Shown: positions 23,850 to 32,777, numbered from the stretch's first letter. The stretch is 64,000 nucleotides of DNA from Enterocloster bolteae (GCF_002234575.2 NZ_CP022464.2:1426001-1490000), one strand, 5' to 3'. The notes: generated by a model from the sequence alone, not told the origin. Program-made: numbers and translations.

Positions 23850-25070
23850 ATGTTTAAGATCAACGAGAATTATTTGAAGCTGCCGGGAAGCTATCTCTTT
23901 TCCGCCATTGCGAAAAAAGTGGCTGCATATGAAGAGGCTAACCCGGACAGGCAGGTTATACGGCTGGGAATCGGGGATGTGACACTTCCCATTGCCCCGG
24001 CCATTGTGGAAGCCATTCACAAGGCGGCGGACGAGATGGGACAGGCCAAGACATTTCACGGCTATGCGCCGGATTTGGGTTATGCCTTTTTACGGGAGAC
24101 CATTGTGGAAAAGGATTACAGGTTATGGGGCTGCCATGTGGAGGCAGACGAGATATTTGTATCGGACGGAGCCAAAAGCGACTGCGGCAATATCCAGGAG
24201 ATATTCAGCGAGGACAGCCGCATTGCGGTGTGCGACCCTGTGTATCCCGTGTATGTGGATTCCAATGTCATGGCGGGCCGTACAGGCAGCTATGACCCTG
24301 ACACGGGCATGTGGAGCAATGTGATCTACATGCCCTGTACGGCGCAGAATCATTTTGTGCCGGAGCTTCCGCAGGAGACGCCGGATCTTATTTACCTGTG
24401 TGTGCCCAATAACCCCACAGGCACCACGCTGACCAGGGACCAGTTAAAGGTGTGGGTGGACTATGCAAACAGGGCAGGGGCCGTGATTCTCTATGATGCT
24501 GCTTACGAGGCTTATATATCCGAGGAGGATGTGCCTCACAGCATATTTGAGATAGAGGGAGCCAGAACCTGTGCCATTGAGTTCCGTTCCTTCTCAAAAA
24601 AAGCCGGGTTCACAGGCGTTCGTCTGGGATTTACCGTGGTTCCGAAGGATTTAAAGTGCGGGGATGTAATGCTGCATTCGCTGTGGGCCAGACGCCACGG
24701 CACCAAGTTCAACGGAGCCCCCTATATTGAGCAGAGAGCCGGTGAGGCCGTATATTCCGAAGAGGGCAGCCGGCAGGTCATGGAGCAGGTGGCGTATTAT
24801 AAGAGGAATGCCATGGTTATCTATGAAGGGCTTAAGGAGGCGGGCTACACTGTATTTGGGGGAATCAATTCGCCCTACATCTGGCTTAAGGTGGAGGACG
24901 GGATGGACAGCTGGGAGTTTTTTGACTATCTTCTGGAACAGGCCAATGTGGTGGGAACACCGGGAAGCGGCTTCGGGCCCAGCGGCGAGGGTTATTTCCG
25001 CCTGACGGCCTTTGGAACCTACGAGAATACGGTGGAGGCTGTAAAACGGATAAAGGCCCTCAGGAGGTAA
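23850..25070 (+). CDS. dapL: LL-diaminopimelate aminotransferase
   Basis: PLP enzyme of 406 aa that converts tetrahydrodipicolinate directly to LL-diaminopimelate using glutamate, bypassing the succinylase or acetylase steps. Marks: NENYLKLPGSYLFSAIAKKV, RLGIGDVTLP, the substrate loop CVPNNPTGTTLT and the PLP lysine Lys250 in FRSFSKKAGFTGVRLGF. Start at ATG 23850, seven bases after AGGAGGAA; a frame extending back to 23631 lacks a ribosome site. Together with dapF it completes the last two steps to meso-diaminopimelate. Confidence 0.95.
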   Translation: MFKINENYLKLPGSYLFSAIAKKVAAYEEANPDRQVIRLGIGDVTLPIAPAIVEAIHKAADEMGQAKTFHGYAPDLGYAFLRETIVEKDYRLWGCHVEADEIFVSDGAKSDCGNIQEIFSEDSRIAVCDPVYPVYVDSNVMAGRTGSYDPDTGMWSNVIYMPCTAQNHFVPELPQETPDLIYLCVPNNPTGTTLTRDQLKVWVDYANRAGAVILYDAAYEAYISEEDVPHSIFEIEGARTCAIEFRSFSKKAGFTGVRLGFTVVPKDLKCGDVMLHSLWARRHGTKFNGAPYIEQRAGEAVYSEEGSRQVMEQVAYYKRNAMVIYEGLKEAGYTVFGGINSPYIWLKVEDGMDSWEFFDYLLEQANVVGTPGSGFGPSGEGYFRLTAFGTYENTVEAVKRIKALRR

Positions 25071-25103
25071 CAGGGGCAGGAGAACAGGGAGGAAAAGGGT
25101 AAT

Positions 25104-25544
25104 ATGGATGAGATTGACCGCAAGATACTAAAGCTTTTACAGGACAATGCAAGGGTTTCCCTAAAGACCATCGCAGAGAATACGTTTCTATCCTCTCCGG
25201 CGGTATCAGCCAGGATTGAACGCCTGGAAAAGGAGGGTATCATAACAGGCTACCATGCCTCTGTGGACCCGGTGAAGCTGGGGTATCACATACTGGCATA
25301 CATTAACCTGGAGGTGATACCCGAGGACAAGGAGCAGTTCTATGCCTATGCCCGGGAGGTGCCCCATATACTGGAGTGCAGCTGTGTCACCGGAGGATTT
25401 TCCATGCTGTTAAAGGTAGCCTTTAAGAGTACCATGGAGCTGGATATGTTCATAGGACAGCTGCAGAAATTCGGCAGGACAAGCACACAAATCGTATTTT
25501 CCACCCATGTTGGTCCCAGAGGAGTGGATGTGGACGAAATTTAG
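25104..25544 (+). CDS. Lrp/AsnC-family regulator
   Basis: 146 aa: N-terminal winged helix (IDRKILKLLQDNARVSLKTI, SSPAVSARIERLEKEGII) and C-terminal RAM ligand domain (ILECSCVTGGFSMLLKVAF). Such proteins sense amino acids as octamers. It follows dapL by 33 bases with AGGGAGG before ATG and is probably in the dapL operon, so lysine or diaminopimelate is a likely signal; this is inference. Confidence 0.9.
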   Translation: MDEIDRKILKLLQDNARVSLKTIAENTFLSSPAVSARIERLEKEGIITGYHASVDPVKLGYHILAYINLEVIPEDKEQFYAYAREVPHILECSCVTGGFSMLLKVAFKSTMELDMFIGQLQKFGRTSTQIVFSTHVGPRGVDVDEI

Positions 25545-25581
25545 TTCCAGGTTCAGTCAACATTTGTCTTACTTTCACATA

Positions 25582-25590
25582 TGGTATAAT
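25582..25590 (+). promoter_or_regulatory. Extended -10 promoter of the amidase gene
   Basis: TGGTATAAT, a perfect -10 with TGN in front; a weak -35 (TTTGTC or TTGTCT, 15-16 bp spacer) lies near 25563-25569. About 30 bases before ATG 25620. Confidence 0.6.
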
Positions 25591-25619
25591 GTAGAGTCAT
25601 ATATGAAGGAGAATCTGGT

Positions 25620-26402
25620 ATGACAGATGTTAAGAGAGTCATAATTGATGCCGGCCACGGCGGCGAAGAGCCGGGCGCCATGTACGACGGGCGCCGGGAA
25701 AAAGACGATACCCTGCGGCTGGCTCTTGCCATAGGACGGATATTGGAAAATAATGGGGTGGATGTGGTATATACAAGGACCACGGATGTATACGACACGC
25801 CTCTTGAGAAAGCCCGGATAGCAAACCAGTCAGGGGCCGATTATTTTGTGTCCATTCACCGGAATGCATTCCCGGTACCGGGAACTGCAAGCGGCGCCAT
25901 GACGCTGGTGTATGAGGATGCAGGTGTGCCGGCCATGCTGGCGGATAATATCCAGCGCAATCTGGTGGAAACAGGGTTCAGGGACCTGGGAGTACAGGAG
26001 CGCCCCGGTCTTATCGTGCTGCGAAAGACACAGATGCCTGCTGTGCTGGTGGAAGCGGGATTTATTGATAATCCGGATGACAACCGGTTTTTTGATGAGA
26101 ATTTTGATGCCATTGCCCAGGCCATAGCAGACGGTGTGCTGGAAACCATCCGGCAGCAGGAGGCGCAGAGACCGGAATATTATCAGGTCCAGGTAGGAGC
26201 CTTCCGCACCAGGATGCCGGCAGACAGGCTGGTGAATGAACTCCAGGCCAGCGGCCTTCCGGCCTTCCTGGTTTACGACGACGGACTGTACAAGGTAAGG
26301 GTTGGCGCTTTCCTCAATATGGACTATGCGGTACAGATGGAGAGGAACTTAAGAAACATGGGATATCCCACTGTGCTGGTGAGGGAACGGGCCATATACT
26401 GA
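25620..26402 (+). CDS. N-acetylmuramoyl-L-alanine amidase with SPOR domain
   Basis: 260 aa. Residues 5-180 form a zinc Amidase_3 domain: DAGHGG (His13), GRREKDD (Glu27), SIHRNAF (second His) and VEAGFIDN (catalytic Glu). Residues 188-260 form a SPOR domain (YYQVQVGAFRTRMPADRLVNEL, VRVGAFLNMDYAVQMERNL as landmarks), which binds glycan stripped of stem peptides. No signal peptide or membrane anchor precedes the amidase, although the substrate is outside the membrane. It could be released by mother-cell lysis during sporulation or exported in another way. Start supported by GAAGGAG. Confidence 0.9.
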   Translation: MTDVKRVIIDAGHGGEEPGAMYDGRREKDDTLRLALAIGRILENNGVDVVYTRTTDVYDTPLEKARIANQSGADYFVSIHRNAFPVPGTASGAMTLVYEDAGVPAMLADNIQRNLVETGFRDLGVQERPGLIVLRKTQMPAVLVEAGFIDNPDDNRFFDENFDAIAQAIADGVLETIRQQEAQRPEYYQVQVGAFRTRMPADRLVNELQASGLPAFLVYDDGLYKVRVGAFLNMDYAVQMERNLRNMGYPTVLVRERAIY

Positions 26403-26443
26403 TGAATTTAATTGTAAATAATTTCTAAATATAGACAGGTTAA

Positions 26444-26481
26444 TGCCGCAGGCCAAATTCTCATGGATTTGGCCTGCGGCA
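26444..26481. terminator. Bidirectional terminator between amidase and malQ
   Basis: Perfect 15-bp stem (26444-26458 with 26467-26481) and eight-base loop between convergent genes. T runs are weak on both sides. Confidence 0.75.
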
Positions 26482-26491
26482 GCTTTACATA

Positions 26492-27991
26492 TCACCAGTT
26501 CCAGCGCCCGTAGCGCAGTGTGACGGAGGAAATGGTTTTCACTAACGGATCCGACATCTGGCCGGGAAGAAGGCGCCATCTCCAGTTGGTGCCCACAGTG
26601 GAGGGGGTGTTGATGCGGCAGTCATTGTCCAGGCCCATATAATCCTGAAGGGGGATGATGCACATTCTGGCCTGGCTGCGCATAATCAGGCTGATAAAGG
26701 ACATGTGCAGACGGCTGGCGGGGGTACAGCTGTCACAGAGATAATCCCTGGCCAGCTTCCGTTCCTGGGCTGTGATGGAGGCATACCATCCTTTGATGGT
26801 TTCATTGTCATGGGTGCCGGTGTAGGCCACACAGTTTTCAGGGTAGTTATGGGGAAGATAATCGCTGGCGCAGCCGGAATCCCTGGAATCAAAGGCGAAT
26901 TCCAGTACCTTCATGCCCGGGAATCCGCTGTCCTTTACAAGCTGCCTGACGGAGTCTGTCACGTATCCCAGATCCTCGGCAATGATTTCCTTTTCTCCCA
27001 GGGCGCTGCGCACGGTGTGGAAGAAGCCGATTCCCGGTCCCTGCTCCCAATGGCCTCCGACGGCAGTGCCGGAGCCGGCCGGAATGGAGTAGTACTGGTC
27101 AAATCCGCGGAAATGGTCAATCCTTACCACATCATACAGTTTATAGCAGTAGGCCAGCCTGGCCAGCCACCATTCATAGCCTGTGCTGCGGTGGTATTCC
27201 CAGCGGTACAGGGGATTTCCCCAGAGCTGTCCTGTGGCGGAAAAGCCGTCAGGAGGGCAGCCTGCAACTGCGGTCGGTATATTGTCCCGGTCCAGCTCAA
27301 AGAGTTCAGGATGGGCCCATGTGTCGGCGCTGTCCATGGCCACATAGATGGGAATGTCCCCTATGATGCGGATTCCGTTGGCATTGGCATAGGATTTTAG
27401 TTTTTTCCACTGCTGGCTGAATTTGAACTGAAGGTATTGATGGAATTCTATGTCGTAGTATAGCTCCCTCCGGTAGTAATCCAGGGCGTTCTGCCAGCGC
27501 AGGCGGATGTCCTGTGCCCACCGGGTCCAGGCAGTTCCTTTGAACCGGGCCTTTACTGCCATGAAAAGGGCGTAATCCTGCAGCCACCATCTGTTTTCAT
27601 CCCTGAATTTCCGAAACTCCGGGTCCAGGCTTATGCTGCTCCTCTCATAGGCTTTTCTCAGCAGGGGGTACCGCTCTTCGTAGACCTTTGCATAGTCCAC
27701 AAAATCCGGCCGGCTGCCGAAGTCAGCCCGGCTGCATTCTTCCTCTGTAAGGACGCCTTCCTGTATAAGGTCCTCCAGACTAATGAAATAGGGATTGCCT
27801 GCAAAGGTGGAAAAGGACTGGTAGGGGGAATCCCCGTAACTGGTGGGCCCCAGGGGGAGAATCTGCCAGTAGGACTGGCCGGCCTCCTTTAAACGGTCCA
27901 CGAATTCGTAGGCCTCCTTTGAAAAGCAGCCGATTCCGTATTTGGAGGGAAGGCTGGTGATGGATAGTAAGATTCCGCTTTCTCGTTTCAT
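26492..27991 (-). CDS. malQ: 4-alpha-glucanotransferase (amylomaltase)
   Basis: GH77 enzyme, 499 aa, that transfers maltosyl units between maltodextrins and frees glucose. Marks: RESGILLSITSLPSKYGIGCF, YWQILPLGPT, GDIPIYVAMDSADTW, VRIDHFRGFDQYY with the nucleophile Asp, and IIAEDLGYV with the acid/base Glu; YTGTHDNETIKGW near the end. Start at ATG 27991, nine bases after AAGGAGC. Last gene of the PTS operon on this strand. Confidence 0.95.
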   Translation of the reverse strand: MKRESGILLSITSLPSKYGIGCFSKEAYEFVDRLKEAGQSYWQILPLGPTSYGDSPYQSFSTFAGNPYFISLEDLIQEGVLTEEECSRADFGSRPDFVDYAKVYEERYPLLRKAYERSSISLDPEFRKFRDENRWWLQDYALFMAVKARFKGTAWTRWAQDIRLRWQNALDYYRRELYYDIEFHQYLQFKFSQQWKKLKSYANANGIRIIGDIPIYVAMDSADTWAHPELFELDRDNIPTAVAGCPPDGFSATGQLWGNPLYRWEYHRSTGYEWWLARLAYCYKLYDVVRIDHFRGFDQYYSIPAGSGTAVGGHWEQGPGIGFFHTVRSALGEKEIIAEDLGYVTDSVRQLVKDSGFPGMKVLEFAFDSRDSGCASDYLPHNYPENCVAYTGTHDNETIKGWYASITAQERKLARDYLCDSCTPASRLHMSFISLIMRSQARMCIIPLQDYMGLDNDCRINTPSTVGTNWRWRLLPGQMSDPLVKTISSVTLRYGRWNW

Positions 27992-28025
27992 ATCTATATG
28001 CTCCTTTTTGCAGGCATTGTCCTGT

Positions 28026-28898
28026 TTAATATTCTGTGATGATTCCAAAATGGTCTGATACAACGGGAAAGGATGTGCCGTCGTATATGGTTCGGGAGGA
28101 AATAACCGGCACCCTGCGGCTGGTCCAGATGTAATCAATACGCATTCCCGGTATCTCTCCCTGTTCCCGCCATCCGTCAATGGCATTTGCCACAGTGACG
28201 CCTGAATCCCTGGAAGCAGCCAGGTCATATGCGTCAAACCAGCCTGAGGCCAGAATCAGGTCCCGTCCCTGGCCGGTTATGTGGGCCGGTGAGTTGAAAT
28301 CCCCCATGAGCCACAGACGTTCTTCTGCTAAGGGGGACAGGCCGCTGCTTATGCGGTTCCATTGTCCCTCAAAGGGTTCTTCGCTGTCATTCCACCAACC
28401 CATGTGGACACTGTAAAAATATTCATTTCCGTATTCTGTCCGGGTGTTGATTCCAAGTATTTTTCGGGTTTTCCAGTTTTCATAATCCCGGATGCCGGTG
28501 ATGTAAAACTGGCTGGTCCCCAGTATGGGGGAACGGCTGAGGACGGCCAGACCCTCGTCGTATATCCCGTATCCTACCTTGGCCGGGGTCCAGGTCCACT
28601 GGTAGGAAACACCGGCCCGGGCCAGGAGCAACGCCAGGTTAAGGGCGTGGTTGTCTGCGCGTATGACTGCCCGGGAGGCGCAGGGGGAGACTGTGTTTAA
28701 GTCTTTGGCACAGCAGGGAACATAGCCGGATTCCCGCAGCCAGCCGGAGGCTGCGGGCGGAGCGCTCCTGGACTGGTTGACCTCCTGGAGGGCTATGATA
28801 TCCGGTTTGATTTGGACAAGGGATCCGGCAAAGGCGGCGAGCTTGGATTCATATTCCGGCTCCGCCAGACTGTGTGTGTTAAGTGTCATTATTTTCAT
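28026..28898 (-). CDS. Endonuclease/exonuclease/phosphatase family protein
   Basis: 290 aa EEP-fold metal hydrolase. Marks: MKIMTLNTHSL, DIIALQEVNQS (metal Glu), EGLAVLSRSPI, WLMGDFNSP (catalytic Asp-x-Asn) and the closing SDHFGI (Asp-His). Family members cleave phosphodiester bonds in DNA, lipids or small molecules. GGAGG precedes the ATG. Its place between the PTS gene and malQ suggests co-expression with maltose use, but no sugar-linked function follows from sequence. Confidence 0.85.
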   Translation of the reverse strand: MKIMTLNTHSLAEPEYESKLAAFAGSLVQIKPDIIALQEVNQSRSAPPAASGWLRESGYVPCCAKDLNTVSPCASRAVIRADNHALNLALLLARAGVSYQWTWTPAKVGYGIYDEGLAVLSRSPILGTSQFYITGIRDYENWKTRKILGINTRTEYGNEYFYSVHMGWWNDSEEPFEGQWNRISSGLSPLAEERLWLMGDFNSPAHITGQGRDLILASGWFDAYDLAASRDSGVTVANAIDGWREQGEIPGMRIDYIWTSRRVPVISSRTIYDGTSFPVVSDHFGIITEY

Positions 28899-28964
28899 AC
28901 TACCTGCCTCCGGTGGTTTTCAGTTACAGAAGGCAGCTGCGGTGGGTGGATGGCAGCGGCCTGT

Positions 28965-31205
28965 TTACAGTATATCATTGATATCGGATTTGAGCACATC
29001 TGCTTTCGGTCCGTAGATGGCCTGGATGCCGCCGTCCTTTTTAATCAGACCCATGGCGCCCTCTGCCTTCCATTGGGGCAGTCCGGCAACCTTATCCACG
29101 TCCTTTACCGTGACGCGCAGACGGGTCATGCAGGCGTCCACCAGGACAATGTTATCCCTGCCGCCCAGAAGGGAGATGATGCGTCCGGCCTGGCTGTCAC
29201 CGGATGATGCAAAACCGGCCCGGCCCTGGCTGTTCTCTGAGACAGAGTCGTCGGTGTAGTTGCCCAGTCTGCCCGGGGTGGCAAAATGGAACCTTCCTAT
29301 CATAAAATAGGCGATTGCGTATCCTGCGGCAAAGAATACAGCCACACAGAGGATGAAGTTTACCAGGTCTCCGCCAAGTCCTGCGCGGATGGACATGGGA
29401 ACACGCGTCAGGAATTCCAGGTTGCCAAAGGAATGAAGCCTGAGGTGGATGAGGCCGGCCATGGCAAAAGCGCATCCCTGCAGCACTGCGTATACCAGAT
29501 ACAGCGGAAGGGCGCAGAACATAAACATGAATTCCAGAGGCTCTGTGACACCTGTGAGAAATACGGCCAGTACAGTGGAGATGAACATGGAGCGGTAATT
29601 GCGGCGCTTATCCGGGTCCACGCGGCGGTACATGGCCAGGGCAATGCCCAGAAGAAGGCCAGTGGCGCCAATCATCTGTCCTACCTTGAAACGGGCAGGG
29701 GTGATGGTGGCCAGCAGGTTCTGGTACCCGGCCATGTCTCCCGCGTCCTTAAGGTTGATAAGGTCTGTTGCCCAGGCCAGCCACAGCGGATCCTGACCAA
29801 AAACCTGGGAACCTGCGTTGACGCCCGTGAGGATGGTGTACGTGCCTCCGAAGGAGGTGTAATTCATGGGTATGGTCAGCATATGGTGCAGGCCGAAGGG
29901 AAGGAGAAGCCTTTCCAGGGTTCCGTAGATAAAGGGGGCCAGCACAGGCGAGGTGGAGGAGGAGTTGGCAATCCACACGCCGAAGGAGTTGATGCCGGTC
30001 TGAACCACAGGCCAGACAATGGCCAGCACCAGTGAGATGATGACGGACCAGAGGATGACTACCATGGGGACAAAGCGTTTTCCGTTAAAGAAGGCCAGGG
30101 CGTCCGGCAGCTTCCTGTAATTGTAATATTTATTGTAAATAACTCCTCCTGCAAAGCCTGATATAATGCCCACGAACACGCCCATGTTCAGCGCGGGAGC
30201 TCCCAGGACCGAGGTGAAGTATCCGTTTACCAGGATTTCCTGGCCCAGCAGGGTCCGGGTCACGGCGGCAGGGTCGTTTAAGTCGGCGCTGCTGACACCA
30301 AAGAGAGCGCCGGTAATAACATTGATGAGGATAAAGGCAATGACAGCCGCAAAAGCGCCGCCGGCCCGTTCCTTTGCCCAGGAGCCGCCGATGGCAACAG
30401 CAAACAGGATGTGCAGGTTGTTGATTACGGCCCAGCCTATGGTCTCCATGGTGCTTCCGATTGTAAGGACAGCTCCCATATCCCCGCCGGCCATCTGTAT
30501 GAGCTTTCCTACGCTGATCATCAGTCCGGCTGCGGGCATGACGGCAATGACTGTCATCAGGACCTTGCCCAGCTTTTGGAGAAAGTCAAAATTGATCAGG
30601 GATTTTTTGGGCTTTCCGGCTTTCCTGTCCGCAGCGTCTGCGGGGGAAGACGTATTTGCAGCTGGGGCAGTGTCCGGATTATGGGGGGAGGCTGCATCAG
30701 CTTCTTCGGCTGCGTCCGGCGGGCAATGGTCTAAAACCGTTATCACAGTATCTGCTCCTGCCTTTACAGGACCTGTGAAGGCATTCATGGAACGGCCTTC
30801 CATTCCGCCGCAGATAAGGACAGGCGTGATGGTGTTGACCTGTTTTTCTTCAAGGGCTTTTAAGTCGGCCTTTGCCAGAAGGCTGCCGGCCTTCACCTTA
30901 TCTCCGATCTTTACACAGCACTGGAAGCATTCTCCCTTTAAGGCCACGGTCTCCAGACCGAAGTGGACCATGACCTCGATGCCGTCCTCGGAACGCAGGC
31001 CATAGGCATGGAGGGTCTCTGCTATGGAAACCACCTCCCCGTCAATGGGACTGACCAGATTGCCGTCCCGGGGCAGGATAGCAACGCCGTCTCCTATGAT
31101 TTTCTGTGAGAATACAGGGTCCGGCACTTCCTCCAAAGGGACCGCTGTTCCGGTTAAAGGGGAGAGAATCCTGATTCCAATACAGCCGTCAGTGTTCTTG
31201 TTCAT
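28965..31205 (-). CDS. PTS glucose/maltose-family transporter, fused IIA-IIC-IIB
   Basis: A 746-aa sugar importer that phosphorylates its sugar during uptake. Order: IIA (about 1-150) with active His81 in MVHFGLETVALKG; Ala/Pro/Asp-rich linker; membrane IIC (about 185-590) with the glucose-type LLPFGLHHMLTIPMNYT; and IIB (about 665-746) with phosphorylated Cys692 in VDACMTRLRV. Many relatives run C-B-A or B-C-A, so IIA first is less common. Start at ATG 31205 behind AGGAGG. Operon with malQ and next to a MalR-type repressor points to maltose or glucose oligomers. Confidence 0.9.
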   Translation of the reverse strand: MNKNTDGCIGIRILSPLTGTAVPLEEVPDPVFSQKIIGDGVAILPRDGNLVSPIDGEVVSIAETLHAYGLRSEDGIEVMVHFGLETVALKGECFQCCVKIGDKVKAGSLLAKADLKALEEKQVNTITPVLICGGMEGRSMNAFTGPVKAGADTVITVLDHCPPDAAEEADAASPHNPDTAPAANTSSPADAADRKAGKPKKSLINFDFLQKLGKVLMTVIAVMPAAGLMISVGKLIQMAGGDMGAVLTIGSTMETIGWAVINNLHILFAVAIGGSWAKERAGGAFAAVIAFILINVITGALFGVSSADLNDPAAVTRTLLGQEILVNGYFTSVLGAPALNMGVFVGIISGFAGGVIYNKYYNYRKLPDALAFFNGKRFVPMVVILWSVIISLVLAIVWPVVQTGINSFGVWIANSSSTSPVLAPFIYGTLERLLLPFGLHHMLTIPMNYTSFGGTYTILTGVNAGSQVFGQDPLWLAWATDLINLKDAGDMAGYQNLLATITPARFKVGQMIGATGLLLGIALAMYRRVDPDKRRNYRSMFISTVLAVFLTGVTEPLEFMFMFCALPLYLVYAVLQGCAFAMAGLIHLRLHSFGNLEFLTRVPMSIRAGLGGDLVNFILCVAVFFAAGYAIAYFMIGRFHFATPGRLGNYTDDSVSENSQGRAGFASSGDSQAGRIISLLGGRDNIVLVDACMTRLRVTVKDVDKVAGLPQWKAEGAMGLIKKDGGIQAIYGPKADVLKSDINDIL

Positions 31206-31241
31206 ATGTAACCTCCTGAGTTTAATTGTTGCATTGTTTGT

Positions 31242-31253
31242 GCAACCGCTTGC
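31242..31253. promoter_or_regulatory. LacI-family operator at the PTS transcription start
   Basis: GCAACCGCTTGC fits the LacI/MalR/CcpA operator pattern GCAANCGNTTGC. It lies just downstream of the -10 of the minus-strand PTS promoter, where bound repressor would block transcription. Likely bound by the LacI protein encoded at 31567 or by CcpA. Confidence 0.75.
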
Positions 31254-31257
31254 GTTA

Positions 31258-31286
31258 AATATAGTCTGGCTGCATGAAGAATGCAA
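31258..31286 (-). promoter_or_regulatory. Predicted PTS operon promoter
   Basis: Minus strand TTGCAT, 17-bp spacer, TATATT, about 55 bases before the PTS start codon. Confidence 0.75.
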
Positions 31287-31389
31287 TAGATATTTTCAAA
31301 ATCCTGTGTTTTCTACGTTTTGGACAAAAATACTCTCAGGTATTTGTGCAATTTTTCCGGAGCAGAATGCAAAAAGTCAGGGGAAGATT

Positions 31390-31408
31390 GCGCAAACAGA
31401 GCGCAAAC
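31390..31408. promoter_or_regulatory. Direct repeat GCGCAAAC at 11-bp period
   Basis: GCGCAAAC occurs at 31390-31397 and 31401-31408, one helical turn apart, immediately before the -35 of the LacI gene promoter. The second copy continues into CGAGTTGAC, an imperfect LacI-type palindrome. Probable autoregulatory site. The remaining sequence between the divergent genes (31290-31385) is AT-rich with nothing I can assign. Confidence 0.55.
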
Positions 31409-31411
31409 GAG

Positions 31412-31440
31412 TTGACAAAAATTGCATTAAACTTTACAAT
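31412..31440 (+). promoter_or_regulatory. Predicted promoter of the LacI/MalR-type gene
   Basis: Perfect TTGACA, 17-bp spacer, TACAAT. The leader to the ATG at 31567 is about 120 bases. Confidence 0.8.
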
Positions 31441-31566
31441 ATAGGAAGGGCGTGTATGAACTGCGGTGATGGAACTGGTGGAAGGAGCCTGAGAGCGGAT
31501 CCGGACCATAGGTTCATATATATCCCTGTGACGATGAAAATGAGACGCATATTAAGGAGGCTGTTT

Positions 31567-32604
31567 ATGCCTGTTACAATCAAAGACGTGGCTGCCCTTG
31601 CAGGGGTGTCGCCATCCACCGTAAGCCGTACTTGCAAGGACCATCCCTCTATCAGCCGCCAGACCAAGGAAAAGGTCAGGCAGGCCATGGCAAAGCTGGG
31701 CTATGAACCGAATTTTCAGGCCAGCAGTCTGGCGACCCAGAATTCCCGCACCGTGGGAATCATTCTGCCCCCGTCGGAGTGGGAGGCTTACCAGAATCCA
31801 TTCTACCTGGAGATGATACGGGGAATCAGCCAGTACTGCAACCAGAAGCAGTACATCAATACCGTGATTACGGGACAGAATGAGGATGAGATCCTCCAGG
31901 CCATAAAGACCATGGCGAGAACCGGCCTGGCAGAGGGATTTATCGTGCTCTACTCCAGGGAGCAGGACCCGGTTCTGGATTATCTCTATGAAGAGGGACT
32001 GCTGTATGTGCTCATTGGAAAAGCGTGCCGGAATGTGAACCAGACCATCTATGTGGATAACGACAATGTGCTTGCGGGCAGGGAGGCGGCGGAGTACCTG
32101 TTAAATCTGGGCCATGTAAGGATTGCCTGCCTGTCCGGGGACCATTCTCTTCTTTATAACCACGACAGGAAAATGGGGTATATGCTGGCCCTGGCAGAGC
32201 GGGGGATTCCTTTTGACGGCCAGCTGTGCGTGGAAGTGCCTTCTGTGCCGGAGGAGCAGGACCAGGCCCTGGCGGCCCTGTTCGCAAGGGAGGACAGACC
32301 CACGGCCGTACTGGTTAGCGACGACATACTGGCAGTGGCCCTGGAGAAGGCATGTATTGGTCTGGGGCTGTCCATACCGGGGGATGTGTCCATCCTGTCC
32401 TTTAACAATTCCCTTCTCGCCAGACTCACCTTTCCGCCCCTGACATCCGTGGATGTGAATGCCTGCCAGCTGGGAATCGAGGCAGCCGCCCAGATGATAA
32501 GCCATGTGGAAAATCCGGAGCTGGTGGCAACGAAAATCATTGTTCCCCACCACATGGTGGAGCGGGAGAGCTGTGCGGGAGCCGGAGGGTTCTGCGGTGA
32601 TTGA
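31567..32604 (+). CDS. LacI-family regulator, MalR-type
   Basis: 345 aa: N-terminal LacI helix-turn-helix (VTIKDVAALAGVSPSTVSRT) and a periplasmic-binding-protein-like sensor domain (GIILPPSEWEAYQNPFYLEM, YVDNDNVLAGREAAEYLL, HVRIACLSGDH). AAGGAGG is six bases before ATG 31567; a frame running back to 31024 overlaps the divergent PTS gene and is not real. Divergent from the PTS-malQ operon with LacI-type palindromes between, so it most probably represses that operon until maltose-type sugar is present. Confidence 0.9.
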   Translation: MPVTIKDVAALAGVSPSTVSRTCKDHPSISRQTKEKVRQAMAKLGYEPNFQASSLATQNSRTVGIILPPSEWEAYQNPFYLEMIRGISQYCNQKQYINTVITGQNEDEILQAIKTMARTGLAEGFIVLYSREQDPVLDYLYEEGLLYVLIGKACRNVNQTIYVDNDNVLAGREAAEYLLNLGHVRIACLSGDHSLLYNHDRKMGYMLALAERGIPFDGQLCVEVPSVPEEQDQALAALFAREDRPTAVLVSDDILAVALEKACIGLGLSIPGDVSILSFNNSLLARLTFPPLTSVDVNACQLGIEAAAQMISHVENPELVATKIIVPHHMVERESCAGAGGFCGD

Positions 32605-32627
32605 GATACTGGAACAGTATAATACAT

Positions 32628-32658
32628 CCCAGGCAGGTGACTGCCTGGGCGCCTTTTT
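32628..32658 (+). terminator. Terminator after the LacI gene
   Basis: CCCAGGCAG, loop GTGA, CTGCCTGGG, then CGCC and five T. Confidence 0.88.
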
Positions 32659-32718
32659 GCTGTCAGACATATCACCAGGTTCGGCCGGGATTTCAGCCAA
32701 TTGTCTTATTTTTCTGAA

Positions 32719-32765
32719 ATACATCTTATCGTATACTTCCTCTTGAAAAACACAACATTTAGTGG
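32719..32765. promoter_or_regulatory. Pair of NrdR boxes
   Basis: ACACAACATTTAGTGG at 32750-32765 closely fits the NrdR consensus acaCwAtATaTwGtgt. A weaker copy, ATACATCTTATCGTAT, lies at 32719-32734. Their starts are exactly 31 bp apart, the three-turn spacing known for NrdR pairs. The strong box fills the spacer of the nrdD promoter. Confidence 0.7.
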
Positions 32766-32771
32766 TAAAAT
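32743..32771 (+). promoter_or_regulatory. Predicted nrdDG promoter
   Basis: TTGAAA, 17-bp spacer, TAAAAT; the spacer is almost entirely the strong NrdR box. Confidence 0.75.
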
Positions 32772-32777
32772 CTTATA

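Noticed and set aside
29286..31005. Long plus-strand frames opposite the PTS gene
   Set aside because: No ribosome site or family match; explained by the PTS coding strand.
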